This document shows positions 49,655 to 62,561 of a stretch of DNA of 64,000 nucleotides, piece by piece (within the stretch, counting starts at the first letter, position 1; each line of letters opens with the position of its first letter). A model generated the notes under the pieces. That model made no database searches, was not told the DNA's origin, and saw nothing but the letters and a program-made list of their open reading frames with translations. The stretch covers positions 12,731,075 through 12,795,074 of the forward strand of contig NC_049980.1 in NCBI RefSeq assembly GCF_000003815.2, in the 5' to 3' direction. This DNA comes from Branchiostoma floridae (taxonomy: Eukaryota; Chordata; Leptocardii; Amphioxiformes; Branchiostomatidae). The translations under genes were made by a program, and so were the position numbers.

Positions 49655-50353
49655 ATGAAAGCGACCCTGGTTCTGTTTCTTGTTGCCCTTATCATCTCGT
49701 CCCAGTTGATGACGTCTGAGGGCTGCGGTGGCGGCAGTAGTGATGGCAGTAGTGATGGTAAAAATGCAGCACGTTGTGTTTCCTGTTCCTGTCACTTTCT
49801 CTCATTGATAATGCTCAATATAACACTCATGAAGAAGGTTATGTTTTGGGTGGCGTTTGTGTTTTTTTTGTGTGTGTGTATGTAGAAGATCAACAAAACT
49901 TGAGAACGCCTAGCTGGATGTGTATTGATATTTGGTAAGTCGGTAGGTATTGATGAGACGCACCATGATTTTGGTATGTAGAGGGGTCCAAAACCTACCA
50001 CTAAAAGTTATCTGCCACCAAAAATCTAGATCATTGGTTCATGAGTAGAATAAACCACAGAAAGCCGTCCAATATCAAATCAGTTAACAGCAATGTCCAG
50101 TTTGGGCAACATTACACTATTACTCACCTCACCTCACCTCACACTAACTCACAAAACGTAATACGAAGAACAGACAAACAGACAGCCGCTACCCAAAATG
50201 TAATCTTATTGAAGAGCTTCTCTCCATCAAACACATGTAGGCCGAAAGCGTAGGAGCATGAAAGAGCTGTTTGCAAACCTCCAGACCGAGGATGGGGGTC
50301 ACAAAGAGGCCATGCGGGATGTGGACAACAACCCACTACCAGAATGGAAATGA
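49655..50353 (+). CDS. Candidate secreted peptide precursor with RKRR site (2 exons, 71 aa)
   Basis: Exon 1 (49655-49757) encodes a clear signal peptide (MKATLVLFLVALIISSQLM, then TSEG) and a short linker CGGGSSDGSSD with repeated GGCAGTAGTGAT codons. Exon 2 (50241-50353; acceptor CACATGTAG) continues in phase 1 with G-RKRR, a furin or dibasic convertase site, followed by a 32-residue charged region (SMKELFANLQTEDGG, then NNPLPEWK and stop). Layout (signal, spacer, RKRR, C-terminal peptide) is that of a hormone or neuropeptide precursor. I do not recognise the family. The single Cys and absence of an amidation Gly at the end are notable. The join is inferred from phase and splice sites. A third, non-coding exon may follow after the gap (an acceptor-like TTTGCAG at about 50868-50874). 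Confidence 0.6.
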
Positions 50354-50520
50354 AGGAAGGTAAAAAAAAGTTTAAAAAAAGTACACCACTTCTTATGGCG
50401 TGGTAAATAAGTTGTGTCAGCGCGCGCCATTGTTTTCTGAGTGAGGTTGGGGGGGGGGGGGGGGGGGAGGGTGCTTTCTGAAAAAAAAAAAACTTACCAA
50501 AGAACCCAGAAAACCAAGAC

Positions 50521-50798
50521 NNNNNNNNNNNNNNNNNNNNNNNNNNNNNNNNNNNNNNNNNNNNNNNNNNNNNNNNNNNNNNNNNNNNNNNNNNNNNNNN
50601 NNNNNNNNNNNNNNNNNNNNNNNNNNNNNNNNNNNNNNNNNNNNNNNNNNNNNNNNNNNNNNNNNNNNNNNNNNNNNNNNNNNNNNNNNNNNNNNNNNNN
50701 NNNNNNNNNNNNNNNNNNNNNNNNNNNNNNNNNNNNNNNNNNNNNNNNNNNNNNNNNNNNNNNNNNNNNNNNNNNNNNNNNNNNNNNNNNNNNNNNNN
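50521..50798. other. Assembly gap (278 N)
   Basis: Run of N downstream of the peptide gene, beginning shortly after a G run (50449-50466) that is a likely cause of poor assembly. Confidence 0.99.
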
Positions 50799-51418
50799 GG
50801 TACCAAACATCTGAAAGTTTGGGCGATGTAATACACTGCTCATTTACTTATTTTGTTGTATTCGTGTCTTTGCAGCACAGTCGGGGTGACCATCGCCTCC
50901 CTTCACGCGATCACTGAAGGCCATCGAGAATTTCTCTAGCATAGTCCCTTGCTAATGTCAGCTTTGCTACCTGTAGCATTTGAAGTATAATTCATAATGA
51001 GTTTGTAAACTTGTGTGGGATAGAGGTAAAAGGTTTTGCGATGATTATCAGAAGAAAGGGTGACAAGTTGTCAACTCTGTAGATCTACAGAGTTGGATTT
51101 ATTCTGTTCACACAATCTTTATGAATTTAATAACTTACCGCTATAAACGTAACGTTTAGATATGAATTTAGCTATGCTCCATCATTTTACCAGCATTTTA
51201 GTATCGGTACGATCTCCATAATCCTTAAACAATAGAAAGATATGACTGGACACGTGCACCTTGCGCTGAAACTGATGGCAAATAAATATTTGAAAACAAC
51301 TGCACGGCCTGCGTGTTTGCCTATAACGGCAGTGTTGCTCAGTGTGGCCGAAACATCTAACCATGTCAGTCAATGGCTAAACGACTGTGTGTGCTTACGT
51401 ACGTGCTGTGTGTCTGTA

Positions 51419-51421
51419 CAT

Positions 51422-51487
<66 letters not shown>

Positions 51488-51573
51488 TTGGTGTGTGCCT
51501 GCGTGTGTGGGCTCGCCGCGCGCACGTGCGTACGTGTGTGTGTGTGTGTGTGTATGTGTGTGTGTGCGTGCGC
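51419..51573. repeat. (CG)n(TG)n microsatellite
   Basis: A GCGCGCGCGCGCG run passes into long TG/TGCG alternation. Alternating purine-pyrimidine DNA of this length readily forms Z-DNA. Confidence 0.95.
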
Positions 51574-52008
51574 TCCCCGTCCGGCAGGGCAAGATAACAT
51601 GGATTGCATGCCAAATATATTCAGTTTGACATGAAATATTCCTTATCTATGAGTACTTTTACTGTACGCTGAACAAAAAGTCTGCGTCAAAAGACACACT
51701 AGTATAATACCCCAAACGACTTCATTATACGTACCAATGGACTAGCCAGTCTACAAGGCTTCGTTTTCATTTTAAACATCATGAGCGTTTCTCATTTTCT
51801 ACCTTTCTGCTCTCTTAAAATGATCCCCATTGTAAATCTGCTTTCATTTCGTAGACGAAAGAAATGTTGAATATCTCGGCGTAAATTCAGGAACCATACT
51901 TTATACATAAACCCACTTCTAAGTAACTAATGTCATCATCATGTGAGGTTTAGATCAAACGAAAAAAAACAACAGGAATCCTTTGTCAGACAACGAATAT
52001 TTATTACG

Positions 52009-52014
52009 CCACTC
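52009..52014 (-). other. Poly-A signal of dehydrogenase copy 2
   Basis: TTTATT on the plus strand, AATAAA in transcript sense, about 90 bases after the stop codon. Confidence 0.6.
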
Positions 52015-52104
52015 TAGATGGGTGAGAAGACTTAGGAGTTGAGTTTTACCACTGTAGGGAGGTGGGACTCCGGACTAGGAGTGTTTACTGTACCAAGGCT
52101 ATAT

Positions 52105-54960
52105 CTAGTCCTGCAAGTCGAACAAAGCCTTGGAGATTTCTCCCTTCTTGAGCTGCGCGATGGCCTCCTGGTACTCCTGCAGACGGAACATCTTAATGCC
52201 CAGTCGGGAGAAGTCGCTCAGGTAGCTTCCCGACATGCCCCGCACCAGGCCGTTGATGGTAGTCGGCATGGTGTAGGGGTTGGTGAGGCAGCCCACGATC
52301 CTCAACTCTTTGGCGTAGATCTGGAACGGGTTGATGGTGATCTTGGACTCGATGGGGCAGCAGCCGAACTGGAGGAACGTGGCTCCACAACGGAGCCAGT
52401 TGAAGGCCTGACAAATGATGATGTATTGGTATGATTGTCATGGGACAACAACAGTTTCACCATGACCGTATGTGTAAATGTGATGTCTTTATTGAACTTA
52501 ATGTTATCCTGCTACTGTTGGACAAGTCTTGATTTGACGTACATGCCGTATATATTCATATTGTTATTTTGATGACGTAAGATTTACCTCTTCCACAGCA
52601 GGCGGGTAACCACTGCAATCAATGATGACGTCATATCCTACGTCCTCAACGTGTCCGTCAGCAAAGCGAGCCTTGATCTTATCTGGGTGAACAGCCTGGA
52701 ATCTGAAACGTCACACACTGATGAGTTCACCACATTTTAGAACATTTACCATTGGTCGTATATCGTGATCCTGTGCAGTGAACAAGCGATATCATTGACC
52801 GTTTGTTGAAGTACATTTACAACAGGGAACACTGAGAACAGTCAGAGAATGGTTTTGCCGTGTTAGGAGTAGTAGCCGATAATTCCTAAACGTCACACAG
52901 TGTATTGAAACATTAAGGGTCTCACAAATAAAAAAGCATGTATTATACCCGAGCCCCATGCCCATTGCGAGCTCACGTCTTCCCTCTGCCGGCTCGCTGA
53001 TCGTGACGTCACGGTAGCCCTGCAAGAAGAACATGAAAAGTTACAAACGTACAGAACAACTCGATCCCTCACAGCCATTATTTAGTAATTATACAGTTTG
53101 TGCTCACTGAAGCTTGCCCGTTTTTCACTGATTAGTAAGTATCGTTATGAATAAGCAAACATATTCATGTGAGATGTCATCAGATTATTAACCTTCAAAT
53201 GGAGGAGACAGGACCACATTACGCCGATGTACCCTGCACCAAGCACCAACACGCGGGAGTCGCTAGGAGGCGTCCCTAAGTTTTCCCAGCCCCGCTGGAT
53301 GCAGGAGATCGGTTCCACGAGAGCGCCGTGAAGGAGCGTGACGTCATCGTGTAGCTTGTGCACGTGGCCGGTTGGAAGTGCACAAAAGTTGGCAAATCCG
53401 CCATTCCTCCGCGCACCTACGGAATTTCTGAGGTGCCTGCAGCAAAAGATCAACGGACCCCTCATGTTGGAGGCTGTTGACATTATCAGCCAACTGACCG
53501 CGAACTAGTCGCCTAAATGGGAGCCAATAGGCGCGAAGTAGACACCAACAGGTGTCATTGACTCTGTAAAGAGTAATATGTCGCATTCAATCTATAAACA
53601 CACATCATTACACGTACATGGTGCAATGCACATGATAAAATCTGGTATATGGTTAGTGTCCGTTCATTCTGGTTTTGGATACTTTTCTTATGTTAGCTAT
53701 GTTATGCCAAGTATGATAAGTAAACACCACTTTATCAAAGCAGCAGACAATCGCGGCACAGTGAGACTTTCTCAACATGTTCAAGATTAGGTTTTACTGT
53801 TTAGAATCATACGGTAGAATTTCAGAGAAGGGATACACAAAGAAACTGAAGCATCACATACACAAAATAGGGCAAAAAGATATTCGTCCGTTTGTTCCTA
53901 CATATGAATGGCATCCATGAGGGTTATTATAGTCATCAGTACCCCATCTATGAGATTCGGTTGTCAGTTTTTTGTGACAGTATGGTATGTCCAAATGTCT
54001 TACTGTAGGTGTCCCCTGTGGCAGAAGTTGATCCGGCCTCTGGAGCAGTGGCGACAGCTTCCACAGATGAAGCAGGGGTCCACACACACCCTATCTCCGA
54101 CTTTAAACTGTGTCACTCCATCTCCCACCTCTGCAACAATACAACTTGGTTATGGCATATAAAATGCGCGCACGTACACTAACAAGATGCATTGTAGGTA
54201 ATAAGTAAAAGGTGAATGACGTTCCCGGAGACATAAAAGAAACACGACTGGGTATGTATACTACAACATGTAGCAACAGAACAGCATTACCTGTCACAAG
54301 CAGGGAAATATTCAACGTACTTCCATCATGCCCTGACTCCATATCTCTCTACCTAGGCCAATATAGGCTTGCTCACCTATGTGCCACCAGGCACCACAAT
54401 ATTGACAGGCCACCCACTACTTTTACTGGCTCAGAAAGACTTCTTACTGACTCAAAATGAAAACAGTAACCCGCATTGTATTTATGGCGACCCCCAACCA
54501 AAATTTGGGGTCGCAAATGAGCTGTTACCTGTGATAACTCCTGAGAACTCGTGGCCCAGGATGAGTCTGTCGCCAGCTGGGTACTCCTTGTTCATGATGT
54601 GTAGGTCAGTCCCGCATATACCTGCGTATGCCACCTGTAGATGCACAGTAAACGGCTTGTAGAGGTTATCACATGAGATTAAATTGGACATTTCTTTTCG
54701 GAGACAAATGACAAAATACTTGGTATGTTTTCATATCTAATTTTTATGACGTAGTAACTAGAATCTTTTTACATTGAAGTCATTTTCTGATCACTTACAT
54801 ATCTACAAGAAAATAATAGTTTTAGTATTCAGAAGTTACCAAGAATCCGCACCTTTATGACCACTTCCCCCGCAGAGGCTGTCGGTACCGCAAACTCATC
54901 CAATGAGAGCTTGTCTGCTGCTGCATCCCACAACAGACCTTGCATCGTCATCGTGGACAT
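52105..54960 (-). CDS. Zinc-dependent medium-chain alcohol/polyol dehydrogenase, copy 2 (7 exons)
   Basis: Same family and structure as copy 1. Exons in transcript order: 54853-54960, 54529-54634, 54004-54130, 53193-53427, 52949-53019, 52588-52702, 52105-52407. The start is taken at the first of three in-frame ATGs (MSTMTMQGLLWDAAADKL), giving 354 aa; starting at the third gives 349. Catalytic motif AGICGTDLH and LGHEFSG are kept. The structural lobe differs (CFICGSCRHC and NFC) but keeps its cysteines. The nucleotide loop is VLGAGYIGVMW. The C-terminus ends KALFDLQD. For exon 4 a nearby upstream AG is possible, but the chosen acceptor gives the 235-base exon shared by all three copies. Confidence 0.93.
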
Positions 54961-56773
54961 CAGACTGGTCTGAGCCCTGCACGGCGAAAAAAGATCTTAT
55001 AACCCAGTTTTTACCTTCCCCAGAAAGGCAAAAGGTTAATGTTATTGAATTTCTTTTTTTTCCATTCCTTATTTGGAATTTCACGCTAATCCTATCCAAA
55101 TTGTTCTGTCTATTCGTTTTCTTCCAGCCTGTGAGACCAACTTTGAATGAGGGCCAAACAAACCTCTCCATCCTGCCAGTTTCTGGTGGCACTATCGTCT
55201 GAAGCACGTTTTTAAATATACAATATTCAATCCACCAAGGAAATTCACCAAGACAATAAAACATCTAGATCGAAAAAAACTATGTAACCGTTGAACGATA
55301 TGCTGTGTGTCATGATCAAACACCTAGGTCATTCTTATTATATAAACAGTTTGGTATGAGAGTCATTTCCGACGATTCGGATACCGCATATTGCATGCGA
55401 ATACGGGAATCTGCTCTTGACCGCCAAAAAAACACTGTAAGGTTTTAAGCTAGATTCAATGTGTATACACGTTTGTACAAAATATACGAAAAAAAAACTT
55501 TCCGTTTCCCACGTTGGAACACTTAAGAACGCGTAAACCCCCTTATGACCCCCAAAATGGAACAGACCTTTCAAATACCCGTCATGTTGTTATGCTAGTG
55601 CCAGCCAGATGAAAACATCCAAAGTTCACAACCTGTACGCGTGATAAGGCTTGGATCGATGTCAACATTCATTGTCGCCGCGAATGTCTTTCCAAATTTG
55701 TCACTTGTCCGTCCTCCAGTTATTTAAAGTTCAAGTTGTGTCACATATTTGTAAACTCATCAATTAATGACGTCTCAGAGTTTCGTAACGGATTTGGAAA
55801 AAGAACTTTTCACTTAAAAGTTAAAAAAAATGACACCGATTTACGTAAATTAAACGTCAATGTAATAAACTGGTTCAACACAAGGAAGTGCATTGCTAAC
55901 TATGGCCTTACCCAGAATATCACACAACTTCGCTCCCGCCACCAGTCGGCTGTGTCGACTGTTGATTTCACTAAGTTGGTAACAAAACGGGTATACTTGC
56001 ACTTTGACACATTACCCTTCAGTCAGGTGGTCACCTCATTGGACGAGCCCACTGGTTGGTAGGGGTTACATTGGGGTGATTAAAGACAGGTTAACATTCT
56101 GAGAACATTCTGAATTGTGAACAATCGTCAAGTAGGGCTAGAGACCAAAATGTTTTCGGTGACCTTAAATTCGACGTAGTTTCCAAAGATATTAAGGTAT
56201 TACATGTATACGTAGCCGCAAGGCATCGGAAATATTAGGAACATCAAATGAAATGTTAAGATTTGAAACTGTATTTTGCAGATTTATTTCAACGCAAGGT
56301 AACATTACATATTATACGCGCCAGCAAGGCTTCGGTAGTGATGTTGCCGCCAAATACAGTATATCATAGTATATCAAAATGGAAGTGACTTTTTTCAGTT
56401 GATTAAAATTGCTAGTGGTTATGAGAGCCTACTGTATGCTCTCAAAACCACTGACATTATATAAGTATTAAGGATATAATCTAGTAACATGTTCATATTG
56501 AGAATAGACACGTAACGGTTTGATATGTCGAACCGCAAGTGTCCACAAAAGTATAAGAATGACAAACACACTTTAATACCAGCTAAACCAGTAAGCTTTA
56601 ATTTTCTGCCACAGTATAACTAAGAATTCTACTCCACGTTTCCTTATGTAATGAGACATGGAAATGTTGAAAGCGCAAAACGCCTTATCTAGTCTTCGAA
56701 CCACGTCTCCTTCGATATATTTGTCAGCCCCAGATACATGCATATTTTGAGACGTTTTACGGGATTAAATGTC
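54961..56773. other. Intergenic; no gene recognised
   Basis: A 108-codon open frame at 55736-56062 has no features I recognise and no splice or start support. The stretch otherwise holds the promoter side of copy 2 and the 3' side of copy 3. Confidence 0.4.
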
Positions 56774-59700
56774 TCAATTTTCAAACTCAAACATGGCCTT
56801 GGAGATTTCCCCCTTCTTGAGCTGCGCGATGGCCTCCTGGTACTCCTGCAGACGGAACATCTTAATGCCCAGTCGGGAGAAGTCCTTCAGGTAGCTTCCC
56901 GCCATGCCACGCGCCAGACCCCCCACAGCTTTCGGCATGGTGAAGGGGTTGATGAGACAACCAATGATCTTCAACTCCTTCTGGTAGATCATGAAGGGGT
57001 TGATGGTGATCTTGGAGTTGGAGGGGCAGCAGCCGAACTGGAGGAATGTCGCTCCGGAACGGAGCCAGTTGAAGGCCTGGAAATAGAAACGAATTAGTTC
57101 ACATGGAAAACCTTAGACTGGAGACGGTGGGATAGACATTCTGTTGTTGTTGAAAGTTGTAGTTGATGTATTATCATCTGGACATTAAAAATTCAGATGA
57201 ATATGTGTGGTTTTCTTAAAAGGTAAACTGATACTTAACTGTATCGCAAAATAAAATTATTACAACTGATCCTGCTTATAAAAACGTGAAATATGACGCA
57301 AGGTCTTACTCGTTAAGTACATGTGTACACTAACATAAATATATGCCCAATACGATATCATAAAAAATTTGAGTTTCCAATTTGTTCATACCACTCAATT
57401 TACTCATGATCCCTCAAAACTATTCATACCCACATAACTTTTAATTGATTTTATTAGGTAAAAATATCATTTGTGAGATTTAATGATACAGAATTTATAA
57501 CGGGTATGAAAAATTCCGGGGTATTAATCTTGTTATGAACTGTACCTCTATCAGGTTTATTTTTTATCGCATATTCTGTTTAAATGAGTTCCTTACTTGC
57601 TCGATGGCTGGTGGGAAGCCACTGCAGTCCACGATGACGTCATACCCCACGTCTTCCACATCAGCCCCATCAAAACGTGACTTCAGCTCGTCAGGGTGAA
57701 CAGCCTTGTATCTTTTAGGATCAACACAACAGGATTTGGAGTCATGTGGTTGATATAGAAGATATCATAAACAGACAAGGTATTTTCTAACAAATCAAAT
57801 ACCATGCAGTGTGTGGGCATACTAGTATATGGTAATTTGCACCATGTTGCAGTATGCGTCTCTTTGAGTTGACTCGCGCCATAAACCTTTTGTGCGCGAA
57901 ACAAGAAAGAGATATTTTACACCTAATGCAATCACCTTGTGCTATAACGTCATTTCAACTAAGAAACCATACTTAGATACCACATACAGAATACACATGA
58001 AGTTAGACATAGTGTTTTTTTTTTTTGCCAAAGTGATGTTTTATAAACTGCAATGTATAGTCGTTATGCAGCTGGGCTTTCCAAACCACTCAGTGGCTTT
58101 GTGTGTAGTAAACAGAACGTACCAGAGTCGACTCCAGCTGAGTCACGTATGTAAATCGGACCTGTATTCTAATATCTCCAAACAGGTGACAGCTGTGGCC
58201 GGGCAATCTAAACGAATTACGAATCGACCAATGGAAAGCCTACCCCAATTCAAGTTCACCAATCAGCTTGCGCCTGCCGTCAGCCGGCTCACTGACTGTC
58301 ACGTCTCGGTAACCCTGGGAAAGGTAAAAGCAAAGGTAAACATTGGAACCTTATTTCTCAATTGCAACTCCAAACTCCAATTCCAGTGAAGAACGTGCAC
58401 GATAAGAATGAGAGATTCCAGAACTACGCACACCTTGTAGTGGAAGATGGATGACCACAAAACGCCAATGATTCCAGCCCCGAGGACCAGGATGCGGGAG
58501 TCGGCGGGCGGACTGCCCAGGTTGTCCCACCCGCGCATCAGACAGGACAGCGGCTCACACAGGGCGCCGTGCTGCAGTGTCAGCTCCTCCGGTAGGCGGT
58601 ACACCTGCTCGGTCGGCACCACGCAGTAGTTGGCGAAGCCGCCGTTCTTACGGAGACCAACAGTGTAGCTAAGTGAACAGAACCGCAACAAATGAGTCAA
58701 TTTACCTATGTTATACATCAAAACATATCTTCAGATTCCTAAACCATTATCCGATTTGGAAATTCTGTACTATCTAATTGTTTTGTTCTTACTAATATTT
58801 CTCATATTGTATATTTAACTTCTTCAATAATTCAATTGTCAGCAGCATAAGTCACATACATTAGTAGTTTAAAGCACCAAAAGAATATACTAATCTACCG
58901 TCCACAAATATTAACGTTAATGTGCACGTGTTTCTGATAGTATGGGGTCATATTTGGCAAGACCTGAGAATCAAGGAAAATGTAAACACTTATCACTCCG
59001 ATTGCTGACGGGACAAATACGTTAACCAAACACTTATAGATGGCTCTGATATTACTATAGCTAATACGGGAAAATAGAAAAACATTCAGGATGGACAGCT
59101 AGCTAGGGGCAACTTGACTAACTAAAGGGAGTAGAGCCTCACGTCGTCAGCCCTGTGCTGCAGTAGTTGGGCGTCCCCGATGCACAGTACCGGCACCCGG
59201 CGCAGCCCTTGTTCGGGTCCACACACACCCTGTCTCCCAACTGGAAGTCCTTCACCCCCTCGCCGACCTCTGTTGAAACAACACTTTATATAGTTTAATA
59301 CGATAATGAAGCTGTATATGATATAGACATCATGAATGAATAGTAAACTGATACAGCTATACGCTAGCTAACATTTTCCATTTATGAGCGAATGTGAAAA
59401 TAAGTACGAAAGGATTTGTCTGGGAAATTTTGTAAATGTCTTGGAGTTCTCCACCACCTATCAATCATATCTCAATAGCATGATATCTACATGAGTATGT
59501 ATCTTGTCTCAAACCTGTAATGACTCCCGCGAACTCGTGTCCTAAGATGACCTTCTCAGCCGCCGCAAACTCCTTCGCGATGATATGGAGATCTGTACCG
59601 CACACCCCGGCATAGGCCACCTATAGGGGAGGAGGGGCATGTGGAATGGGGCTCAGATACTGTTATGTAATGCTAGTATGCTTTACAATTGTGGAATTTG

Positions 59701-60099
59701 TTATATCCTCAAAATACGTCATTTAGCTATCTCATAGCAATTGCATATACGTAATTATAGAGTGAAGTTGAGGAAGGCTTGATTTCACAGTAAATGAATT
59801 ATGCCGATAAAGAATTTATTAGGCTGTGAAAGAATATGACCATATGTTGTAAACTGTGATCTTGATAAACTTCGTACCCAACCAAATTCCCATCTTCGGT
59901 TGATTATTTTATTATTGGCTATAGACTGAAGGAAAAAAATGAAAACTTGACACAGAATAAATTGGAAAGGGAAAAGCTGGCACGAAGCTCACACCTTTAT
60001 GACCACTTCCCCAGACCCGGCTTTAGGCTTGTCCAGTTCAATCAAAGACAGCTTATCTGCTGTAGCATTCCACTGGAGACCCTGCATTGTAGCCGCCAT
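56774..60099 (-). CDS. Zinc-dependent medium-chain alcohol/polyol dehydrogenase, copy 3 (7 exons, 353 aa)
   Basis: Same family as copies 1 and 2. Exons in transcript order: 59995-60099, 59515-59620, 59143-59269, 58434-58668, 58244-58314, 57597-57711, 56774-57076. It starts MAATMQGLQWNATADKL. Catalytic Cys (AGVCGTDLH) and GHEFAG are kept. The structural lobe is GCAGCRYC with a later Cys in NYC. The nucleotide loop is VLGAGIIGVLW. It ends MFEFEN. All introns sit at the same places and phases as in the other two copies. The start codon lies in a perfect TISU initiator. Closest relative among the three appears to be copy 1 in the last exon (KELKIIGCLINPFTM against KELKIVGCLINPFTM). Confidence 0.94.
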
Positions 60100-60105
60100 C
60101 TTGTC
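60094..60105 (-). promoter_or_regulatory. TISU initiator at start of dehydrogenase copy 3
   Basis: On the minus strand the start reads CAAGATGGCGGC, an exact match to the TISU consensus SAASATGGCGGC. TISU combines a YY1 transcription site with a start codon used efficiently on mRNAs with very short 5' UTRs, so transcription probably begins within a few tens of bases. Confidence 0.65.
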
Positions 60106-62561
60106 ACCTTCTTTGTATATGTATGAACGTATCAGCACCAAATCTGTAAATTTGGAAAGAACATGTTTGCATGCAAAGCTAAACTAAGACATTTTCAAGA
60201 TGCAAAGATGTCATGTGGAGTGGGTGGGTCCATCATACCCACTCCCCCCCCCCCTCGTCAGCTCACCTTTTAGTAACAGTGCCCCAACCCTGACCCCTTG
60301 CTCTTCATATTTACTCAGTGTGGGTAAAAAGGCCGACTAACCCTTGTAGTGTACATACAGCGCAGGTAAGACTTTGGCGACACAATTGCTAAGTCTACAC
60401 TATGTAATCGTTTATACGTACATGTTCCATCAAAACACCTGTTAGCTTTCACGGCGTCAAACCAGGGTTCGTTTGTGTGCATACCTTCAGTGAGTTCTTC
60501 TTTTGTTACGGAAAAAACATTTAGAAATGCATTTTAAAAAGTGAAATTTTTCATGTAAATGGTCAACATTTACAAAGCGTTCTCAGTACTGTTTTGATAT
60601 ATATCACGATACATGCATAACACAGTAGGCATTTATGTTGAAACCAAGGTTCGAATATAAAAAAAATTATCTCGTTGGATCCCAGTCAAGAATGCAACAA
60701 ATGGCCCAAGCATTCTACAATTACTTAATAAGTTAAGAGAGTCCTGTATCTAGCTTGTTTGTAGAAGAAAGTAGCATATGTCAGTGTCTAAAGACGGTCT
60801 TGTCACGCTTCCTGAAACATTCTAAGAAGACAGTCTCCTCAAGTCACCAAGTACATACAACTTTGTATAGTAGGTCCCCATAATGATGAAGAAAGATGTT
60901 AGCCCCAGACATTAACTTCTGCTCGACAACATACCTGGAAGAAGTCTTGGATCAGAAAGAACGCGTATTGGTTGGGATTGCCAATCATACATTGACGTGC
61001 CGTGTGCAAAACAAAGAGTTTGTTTTCCTATGTAGGTCACAGAGCTAACTTGTTCTTTTGTATAACTCACATGATAGTGAAATGATGTTTAACAGCAGCA
61101 AGCTAAGGGCACAAACCGCCGTAAGTGCAATTTGTCCGTACGTTTTTTGGAGGTCACGTCCGCCAAGTATTTCTGAAAACGAAGGCTGTACAGGGCATAC
61201 TGGCAAGTTGGGGGGGGGGGGGGGGCGAATCCGCAGCCCTATGGCACACAAAGTTTTGCCTGCACGTAAAGTACTATCGCGTATCTGCGTGCTCCAAAAT
61301 CCGTCGGATTCCCTACGAGTTCGCACGGAGGCGGTACTTACCACTTACGGATCCCATAGATTGCCCACATTTTGACACGTAGACCACACGTACGGCGGGC
61401 TGTGCCCTTGCCTTAAGTTACAATGTCACCATTCCTTGCCAGGAGATTTGTCTATCATGACTTAAATCAAGCTGGTATCTACATGTAACACTTCCCTCTA
61501 AATGTATGGCCAACTTGCTACGTCATAAACCTGATAGGAAACAAAATGGGGTTCGGAGTCTTCCTCAATTGCTTCCTTGGACTCATCATGAACTGTACCT
61601 GTTAATGAATGAATGAATGAAGAGCTTTATTGCACATTTTTCCCCACTTGGCTATTAAAGTACAGGTCACATGGTAAGAATAATATATATGTAACAATGG
61701 AAACAATGCCGTCCCCGCCATATTGTAGCGACCTGTACCAATTAGGGTTGTATAATGTATAAAGCTGGCACATTGAACTGAGCTTGCTGTAACTTCGTAA
61801 ACGTAAACGTAACTGGCTTTTCGCTTTAGCTACAATATATTGTATGTCATCTTTCTGGACTCATGCGGTATTTTCTATGAAGAAATTACGAATATCAATA
61901 CAGTTGTACTCTCAATTTATCATGATTCATAAATCCCCTTTAAAACTTTAAAACGCCTGGGCTATGTACATCTGCGAGGCTATGTTTTTCTAATAGCCAT
62001 CTAGTGTATTGATTCCCGCCCCTTTTCCCTCTTAAAACTCTACAACCCAGACGGGAGCACTGCCTAAAAAGCCACTTCATACGGTACTTAATTGTCATGG
62101 TAACCAGCTACTTAATTTGAACTCTTAAAAGATCACTGCCATATGCACGAGTTGAAAACAAATAGGTCTAACTGTCTCTAACAAATAGGTAAAAATGAGT
62201 GATCCTATTCCTATCTCATCGGCGGCCTTTCCACTGATCCAAAATCGCTGAGCGACCGTACAGAAACAAAAAATGGATTTGCTCGGCCCTCGATTGTGGG
62301 ACCAGAAATGACTAACTCCGGGTATTGAGTACTAGTAGTTAGAGATCTTGGAGACAGATCGATACCACCTGACACGTCCGCACAAAACGTTGCATGCACC
62401 ACAGCCGTTACCATTGAATATATGATCATACTTACTGGTGGTACGTGTAACTAGATCGGCTACTCGAATCTAACGTTCATTATAAGATATCAAACATATA
62501 CATCTGTACCTTTTTATTGAATAGCTGTTCTAAACTGCAAAACGTTTCACAAAAAGACCAC
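60106..62561. other. Divergent intergenic region, copy 3 and sulfotransferase
   Basis: No coding exon recognised. Contains C and G runs (about 60244-60254 and 61207-61222), a retroposon-like tail at 61601-61690, and only short open frames of no clear origin. Confidence 0.4.
61601..61690 (-). mobile_element. Retroposon (LINE-like) 3' end
   Basis: On the minus strand the sequence reads ...GTGCAATAAAGCTCTTCATTCATTCATTCATT, an AATAAAG motif followed by an ATTC tetranucleotide tail. This is typical of CR1/L2-type non-LTR ends. The 5' extent is not visible and the family is unproven. Confidence 0.4.

Larger units (their letters stand above)
50799..52104. other. Intergenic with long TG/CG microsatellite
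   Basis: No gene recognised. Most open frames here are produced by the microsatellite. Confidence 0.5.

Noticed and set aside
51242-51634. 130-codon open frame and overlapping frames
   Set aside because: Low-complexity translation of the TG/CG microsatellite in several frames.
55736-56062. 108-codon open frame upstream of dehydrogenase copy 2
   Set aside because: No ATG at the frame start, no recognisable domain, and no splice support.
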